DNA from: Lentihominibacter faecis
Lineage (GTDB): Bacteria > Bacillota > Clostridia > Peptostreptococcales > Anaerovoracaceae
Direction: 5' to 3'
NCBI RefSeq assembly: GCF_014306095.1
Contig: NZ_JACRWC010000077.1
Span: 1 to 9,025 of the forward strand
DNA length: 9,025 nucleotides
Shown here: piece after piece, positions 7,158 to 9,025 of the stretch
How the letters are laid out: each line of letters starts with the position of its first letter
Position numbering within the stretch: position 1 is the stretch's first letter
Program-made: the position numbers and the translations under genes
Notes under the pieces: generated by a model
Told to the model about the DNA's origin: nothing
Databases searched by the model: none
What the model saw: only the letters and a program-made list of their open reading frames with translations

Positions 7158-8120
7158 TTACTCATCCTTGACTCTGTAAAGAGTTCTGTTGTCCAGCGTC
7201 CATACGCGATCGCTGAATTCTCCCGGTTCCGTCTTTTCCAGTGCATCCTGCATATCGAACATCTTAGCATCGATCATGTCCAGGTAGTGAAGCATCTCCG
7301 CTTCCGGAAACAGAGGCTTTTTAGGACTTCCGAATTCCGGCTCATAGTGATGAGACAGGATCATATGCTCCAGCATAACAGCTTTTTCCCGCGGCATACC
7401 AAGTTCCCCTGCCAGCCGGTCGATGGTACGGACTCCCTGTACCAGATGACCCAGCATCTTCCCCTCAAAGGAGTATCCGGTAGAAACCCCCAGCTCATTG
7501 GACTGGATTTCATTGATTTTTTCCATATCATGCAAAATCACTCCGGTCATCACCAGTTCCCGGTTCAGGTTCGTATATACCTCACAGGCGCGTTCCGCCA
7601 TCATAAGCATGCGTTTTACGTGGTACAGCAGCCCTCCCATCTCTGCGTGATGGTTTTTCTGTGCTGCCGGATAATACATCAGTTTCTCCTTATTGTCCGT
7701 CAGTTCCCGAATACAGATATTTCTAAGATCCTGATCCTGGAAAGCCTCCGCTCTGCTGTAAATGTACTCATACATATCCGCCGGCTCTTCCGGCGCAGCT
7801 TTGATGTAGTCTTTCATAACCAGGTGATCTTCTGCTGAAGTCTGGCGTATCCGGCTGACACGCAGCTGCTTCATGCCATTCCACTCGGTCACCTGCGCCT
7901 TGACTTTGATGATCGATCCTTCTTTGATTTTCTCCAGTCCCGGCAGTTCCTCATCGGCGATATCCCACTTCTTTGCGGAGATCTCTCCCGTGCAGTCCGC
8001 CAGCAGCAGATCCAGGTAAGCCTTCTTGTTTGAGCCGACCTTGACAGCAGAAGTTTTCACAAGGAAGTAGGAGATCAGTTCCTGGTGTGTTTTTATATCG
8101 GAAATATAGATATCTTTCAT
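7158..8120 (-). CDS. yhaM: YhaM-family 3'-5' exoribonuclease (OB fold plus HD domain)
   Basis: YhaM removes nucleotides from RNA and single-stranded DNA 3' ends, mostly trimming short tails, and acts in the cytoplasm. The 320 residues have an N-terminal OB-fold nucleic-acid-binding domain (about 1-95: YLDLLLADCTGEISAKKWD) and a C-terminal HD phosphohydrolase domain. Metal-binding residues are visible: H158 in NHHAEMGGLLYH, H197-D198 in VILHDMEK, H225, H257-H258 in ILSHHYEPEFGSP and D281. Length is typical. A GTG two codons upstream (8126) is in frame, but the ATG at 8120 lies about nine bases from the AAAGGG site whereas GTG lies only about four, so I take ATG. It leads the yhaM-recD2-comFC cluster. 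An enzyme that trims short 3' tails could act on the small RNAs next door, but nothing in the sequence shows this. Confidence 0.95.
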   Translation of the reverse strand: MKDIYISDIKTHQELISYFLVKTSAVKVGSNKKAYLDLLLADCTGEISAKKWDIADEELPGLEKIKEGSIIKVKAQVTEWNGMKQLRVSRIRQTSAEDHLVMKDYIKAAPEEPADMYEYIYSRAEAFQDQDLRNICIRELTDNKEKLMYYPAAQKNHHAEMGGLLYHVKRMLMMAERACEVYTNLNRELVMTGVILHDMEKINEIQSNELGVSTGYSFEGKMLGHLVQGVRTIDRLAGELGMPREKAVMLEHMILSHHYEPEFGSPKKPLFPEAEMLHYLDMIDAKMFDMQDALEKTEPGEFSDRVWTLDNRTLYRVKDE

Positions 8121-8169
8121 AGTCACTCACCCTTTCAGATTGCAGTCCATCTGCAGTAATACTTCGATT

Positions 8170-8198
8170 ATTATACCACATTCAGGCTAAACCGTGGA
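8170..8198 (-). promoter_or_regulatory. Promoter for yhaM-recD2-comFC
   Basis: A perfect TATAAT (8175-8170, minus strand) with an upstream TG (TGGTATAAT) forms an extended -10 box. The -35 position 17 bases upstream reads TCCACG, a poor match, as is common with extended -10 promoters. The leader to the ATG would be about 43 bases. Confidence 0.65.
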
Positions 8199-8253
8199 AT
8201 TATGTTATATAAATTATTGTGCCTGGTGGTTTAGGCAATCCAAGGTTTCACGG
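8185..8253. repeat. Two interleaved inverted repeats around the yhaM promoter
   Basis: GGCTAAACC (8185-8193) faces GGTTTAGGC (8228-8236), complementary except for one position. CCGTGGAA (8192-8199) faces TTTCACGG (8246-8253), also with one mismatch (a G-T wobble if RNA). The arms overlap at 8192-8193, so the two pairings are mutually exclusive in one molecule. They cover the -35 region of the yhaM promoter. They may be an operator, remains of an older toxin-antitoxin copy, or chance. Confidence 0.35.
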
Positions 8254-8292
8254 AATGCCAGGGTCTGCAAAAAGAGTGGGTTGATTTACTCA

Positions 8293-8321
8293 TTGAACCA
8301 CCTGTAATCATGTGGTATAAT
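8293..8321 (+). promoter_or_regulatory. Promoter of antitoxin-like RNA, copy 1
   Basis: TTGAAC (8293-8298), a 17-base spacer and a perfect TATAAT (8316-8321) give a strong sigma-A-type promoter. The -10 box also has an upstream TG. The predicted start is A8328, seven bases after the -10 box. Confidence 0.82.
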
Positions 8322-8327
8322 CTATGT

Positions 8328-8416
8328 ACAAAAGGCGAGCCGTTGAAAATGGCTAACCGTAGCTGTTATTGAATAACCGCCCGATTTGGAAGTCTCCGGC
8401 GGTTATTTCTTTATAT
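8328..8416 (+). ncRNA. Antitoxin-like small RNA, copy 1
   Basis: A transcript of about 88 bases is predicted from the promoter above to the terminator at 8372-8416. It has a 5' tail ACAAAAGGCG, a small hairpin AGCC/GGCT (8338-8354) and the terminator stem. No ribosome binding site plus ORF is seen in it. It is antisense to the 3' end of the toxin remnant on the minus strand. Its counterpart in copy 2 has the same layout, which supports a real RNA gene; expression is inferred. Confidence 0.65.
8372..8416 (+). terminator. Terminator of antitoxin-like RNA, copy 1
   Basis: AATAACCGCC (8372-8381) pairs perfectly with GGCGGTTATT (8398-8407) around a 16-base loop, followed by the T-rich TCTTTATATT on the plus strand. 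The position matches the 13-bp terminator stem of copy 2. Confidence 0.75.
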
Positions 8417-8444
8417 TCAGCACTCCGATAATTATCAAACCCAA
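8403..8444 (-). pseudogene. Toxin remnant, copy 1 (start and N-terminal part missing)
   Basis: On the minus strand the codons read LGLIIIGVLNIKK then TAA, in the same frame and position as the toxin tail MGLMV...NHK of copy 2. The ATG and about 45 bases coding the N-terminal half are absent. AAGGTGG lies six bases before a TTG, so a 13-residue hydrophobic peptide starting at TTG is conceivable. No minus-strand promoter is seen at the place where copy 2 has TTGTTT and TATAAT. Decay is the simpler reading. Confidence 0.6.
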
Positions 8445-8529
8445 GGTTAACCACCTTCAAACTTTCACGCCTTTTGTGTCATGTATTTTTCAAAATTCTT
8501 TGCTGCCGTCGAAGTATCCGATTTGCCTG

Positions 8530-8558
8530 TTGAACCACTTCCCGGCACGTGCTATAAT
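8530..8558 (+). promoter_or_regulatory. Promoter of antitoxin-like RNA, copy 2
   Basis: TTGAAC (8530-8535), a 17-base spacer and TATAAT (8553-8558) match copy 1 in both boxes and in spacing, while the spacer sequence itself has diverged after CAC. This is what selection for promoter activity would leave. The predicted start is A8565. Confidence 0.84.
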
Positions 8559-8564
8559 CTATAT

Positions 8565-8652
8565 ACAAAGAGCGAAACCGTTTAAAGCGGTTCGGAAATA
8601 TGTGTTTTTTGAAAACCGTCAAGTTCCCGGCTTGGCGGTTTTCGTTTATTTG
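8565..8652 (+). ncRNA. Antitoxin-like small RNA, copy 2
   Basis: A transcript of about 88 bases is predicted from A8565 through the terminator. It has the 5' tail ACAAAGAGCG, a small hairpin AACCG/CGGTT (8576-8592), a linker with six T (8605-8610) and the terminator stem. It overlaps the stop codon and 3' untranslated part of the minus-strand toxin gene, so it could pair with the toxin mRNA 3' end as RatA does with txpA or SR4 with bsrG in Bacillus. The antitoxin role is inferred from this layout. Confidence 0.7.
8611..8650 (+). terminator. Terminator of antitoxin-like RNA, copy 2
   Basis: A 13-bp stem, GAAAACCGTCAAG (8611-8623) with CTTGGCGGTTTTC (8631-8643), has one G-T wobble and a seven-base loop, followed by GTTTATTT. 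On the minus strand the same stem could also end or stabilise the toxin mRNA, although no T run follows it on that side. Confidence 0.78.
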
Positions 8653-8720
8653 TGGTTATCCCTGCTAACCATCAAGCCCATAATCATCAATACGATGACT
8701 AAGAGTTCATAGTCAGTCAT
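8646..8720 (-). CDS. Small hydrophobic type I toxin-like peptide (24 residues)
   Basis: The peptide begins MTDYELLVIVLMIMGLMV and ends SRDNHK. A short N-terminal YE motif, one uninterrupted hydrophobic stretch of about 13 residues (6-18) and a charged tail match the pattern of holin-like type I toxins such as TxpA and BsrG (MSTYESL or MTVYESL starts). Those are longer, so this would be a minimal member. GGGAG lies six bases before the ATG. The start overlaps the stop of an upstream small ORF as ATGA. A minus-strand promoter lies at 8786-8814, and a plus-strand antisense RNA overlaps the 3' end. Membrane toxicity is inferred from family resemblance and layout; a short membrane peptide with another role is possible. 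Confidence 0.72.
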   Translation of the reverse strand: MTDYELLVIVLMIMGLMVSRDNHK

Positions 8721-8770
8721 GGTATGCTCCCTTCATAAAAGTAACCGCTTTCGCCCGCTCTTTGTGTCAT
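8717..8770 (-). CDS. Upstream small ORF overlapping the toxin start
   Basis: Seventeen codons (MTQRAGESGYFYEGSIP) end in a TGA that shares bases with the toxin ATG (ATGA overlap), an arrangement that often gives translational coupling. The initiating ATG lies only about nine bases after the predicted transcription start. The AAGGAG found upstream overlaps the -10/start region and would be missing from that transcript, so translation would need a leaderless-like mode or a different start site. In copy 1 the same ATGACACAAA start is kept but the frame ends after five codons (MTQKA). The conserved bases may be kept for RNA pairing rather than coding. Confidence 0.4.
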   Translation of the reverse strand: MTQRAGESGYFYEGSIP

Positions 8771-8785
8771 GTGTTCTTTCTCCTT

Positions 8786-8814
8786 ATTATAGACCCTGCT
8801 GTTCCCGGAAACAA
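8786..8814 (-). promoter_or_regulatory. Promoter of the toxin mRNA, copy 2
   Basis: On the minus strand TTGTTT (8814-8809), a 17-base spacer and a perfect TATAAT (8791-8786) face the antitoxin promoter. The predicted start is near 8779, giving an untranslated leader of about 59 bases before the toxin ATG. The equivalent position in copy 1 lacks a -10 box. Confidence 0.75.
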
Positions 8815-8839
8815 TTAACTTATTAGTTGCATGCATGAA

Positions 8840-8876
8840 AACAGGAGACCCGACCTCTCTGGTCAAATCTCCTGTT
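8840..8876. terminator. Nested hairpin, possible terminator
   Basis: AACAGGAGA (8840-8848) pairs perfectly with TCTCCTGTT (8868-8876), and inside it GACC (8852-8855) pairs with GGTC (8861-8864) around TCTCT. The plus strand continues GTTATTAATT; on the minus strand the stem ends CCTGTTTTC. The direction it serves is unclear because no gene on either strand obviously ends here. Confidence 0.55.
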
Positions 8877-8911
8877 GTTATTAATTATGGTTCTAAAAAA
8901 TATGTTGGGGT

Positions 8912-8939
8912 GGCTCGCAGATAGCGAGTCATCTTTTTT
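8912..8939 (+). terminator. Intrinsic terminator, possibly bidirectional
   Basis: GGCTCGC (8912-8918) pairs with GCGAGTC (8924-8930, one G-T wobble) around AGATA, followed by ATC and six T on the plus strand. On the minus strand a run of six T (complement of 8895-8900) comes about twelve bases after the stem. It lies about 80 bases before the start of the plus-strand gene at the right edge, so it either ends incoming plus transcripts or acts within that gene's leader. Confidence 0.65.
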
Positions 8940-9021
8940 AATGAAAAGAAAGCATTAGAAGCCAGAATCCTGTAGAATAAAGCTGCGAAACAAATATCCA
9001 ACAGAGAAAAGGAGGCAACTA

Positions 9022-9025
9022 ATGC
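9022..9025 (+). CDS. Start of an unidentified gene, cut by window end
   Basis: A full AAAGGAGG ribosome binding site (9007-9014) lies seven bases before an ATG at 9022, after which only one base is available. The spacing and strength of the site make a real translation start likely, but nothing can be said of the product. A weak -10-like TAGAAT at 8973-8978 has no convincing -35 partner. Between 8940 and 9006 I see no other gene. Confidence 0.5.

Larger units (their letters stand above)
8328..8477. repeat. 10-bp inverted repeat closing unit 1
   Basis: ACAAAAGGCG (8328-8337) is perfectly complementary to CGCCTTTTGT (8468-8477). In a minus-strand toxin transcript these arms would join the 5' region to the 3' end. 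The corresponding arms of unit 2 differ at two positions on each side and still pair perfectly. Confidence 0.8.
8293..8484. repeat. Tandem repeat unit 1: degenerate type I toxin-antitoxin locus
   Basis: This unit and the one at 8530-8772 share the same order on the plus strand: TTGAACCAC, 17-base-spaced TATAATCTAT, a TACAAA start segment, a small hairpin, a GC-rich terminator hairpin, a toxin tail, then CTTT-C-C and TTTGTGTCATGT at the far end. Similarity is patchy, but order and orientation are preserved, so they look like an old duplication. Unit 1 is about 50 bases shorter, mainly because the toxin start and N-terminal part are missing. Confidence 0.75.
8565..8765. repeat. 10-bp inverted repeat closing unit 2
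   Basis: ACAAAGAGCG (8565-8574) is perfectly complementary to CGCTCTTTGT (8756-8765). The first arm is the predicted 5' end of the antitoxin RNA; the second is complementary to the 5' region of the toxin mRNA. Compared with unit 1 an A-U pair becomes G-C and the neighbouring G-C becomes A-U. Confidence 0.8.
8530..8772. repeat. Tandem repeat unit 2: intact type I toxin-antitoxin locus
   Basis: This is the full-length counterpart of unit 1, carrying opposed antitoxin RNA and toxin genes in 243 bases. Identical blocks shared with unit 1 include TTGAACCAC, TATAATCTAT and TTTGTGTCATGT. The unit is non-coding apart from two tiny minus-strand ORFs. Confidence 0.75.

Noticed and set aside
8124..8126. 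GTG as the yhaM start
   Set aside because: It lies only about four bases from the ribosome binding site; the ATG two codons later has normal spacing and the resulting protein begins like other YhaM proteins.
8386..8712. Plus-strand open frame of 108 codons
   Set aside because: It runs through both toxin-antitoxin units, including their terminators and the copy 2 promoter, has no ribosome binding site at its start, and its composition does not look like protein.
8895..8939. T-box leader suggested by GGGGTGGC before a terminator
   Set aside because: Only the GGGTGG string resembles a T-box. There is no room or structure for stem I with a specifier loop upstream, since the toxin promoter begins about 80 bases away.

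Overview
The window reads as a chromosomal segment of a low-to-mid GC Gram-positive anaerobe of class Clostridia, most likely Lachnospiraceae-like. This rests on the gene content (cdaA-cdaR-glmM, long-form hpf/raiA, comFC, recD2, yhaM), strong AGGAGG-type ribosome binding sites, sigma-A-type promoters, and a raiA-motif noncoding RNA between comFC and hpf. Taxonomy is inferred from gene families and order only. Bases 1-29 are not genomic: they match a Nextera/Tn5 sequencing adapter, so the left edge is a contig end and glmM is cut there.

All large genes lie on the minus strand and are read right to left. First comes yhaM-recD2-comFC (8120 to 4114), a tight cluster with 2- and 18-base gaps: a 3'-5' exoribonuclease, a RecD2 helicase and a ComF-family phosphoribosyltransferase-like protein. 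Next is a 187-base region bounded by a perfect 21-bp inverted repeat (3900-4087), which I call the raiA-motif RNA. It is followed at once by a consensus promoter and hpf, the ribosome hibernation factor, which ends in its own terminator (3235-3262). A further consensus promoter (3152-3180) then drives cdaA-cdaR-glmM. This is the conserved cluster that couples c-di-AMP synthesis and its membrane regulator to the phosphoglucosamine mutase that feeds cell-wall precursor synthesis.

The right end (8121-9025) has no large complete gene but is dense with small elements. Two diverged tandem copies of what looks like a type I toxin-antitoxin locus occupy 8293-8484 and 8530-8772. In each, a plus-strand consensus promoter (TTGAAC, 17 bases, TATAAT) drives a short RNA of about 88 bases ending in a hairpin terminator. 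It runs antisense to the 3' part of a minus-strand toxin transcript. Copy 2 encodes an intact 24-residue hydrophobic peptide beginning MTDYELL, similar in style to holin-like/TxpA/BsrG toxins. It has its own promoter and an upstream small ORF that overlaps the toxin start as ATGA. Copy 1 has lost the toxin start region and the toxin promoter but keeps the antitoxin promoter. In each copy the proposed toxin-mRNA 5' segment is perfectly complementary over 10 bases to the distal 3' segment, and two of the ten pairs differ between copies in a compensatory way.

Two hairpins (8840-8876 and 8912-8939) and a strong ribosome binding site before an ATG at 9022 close the window. That ATG is the start of a plus-strand gene cut by the window end.
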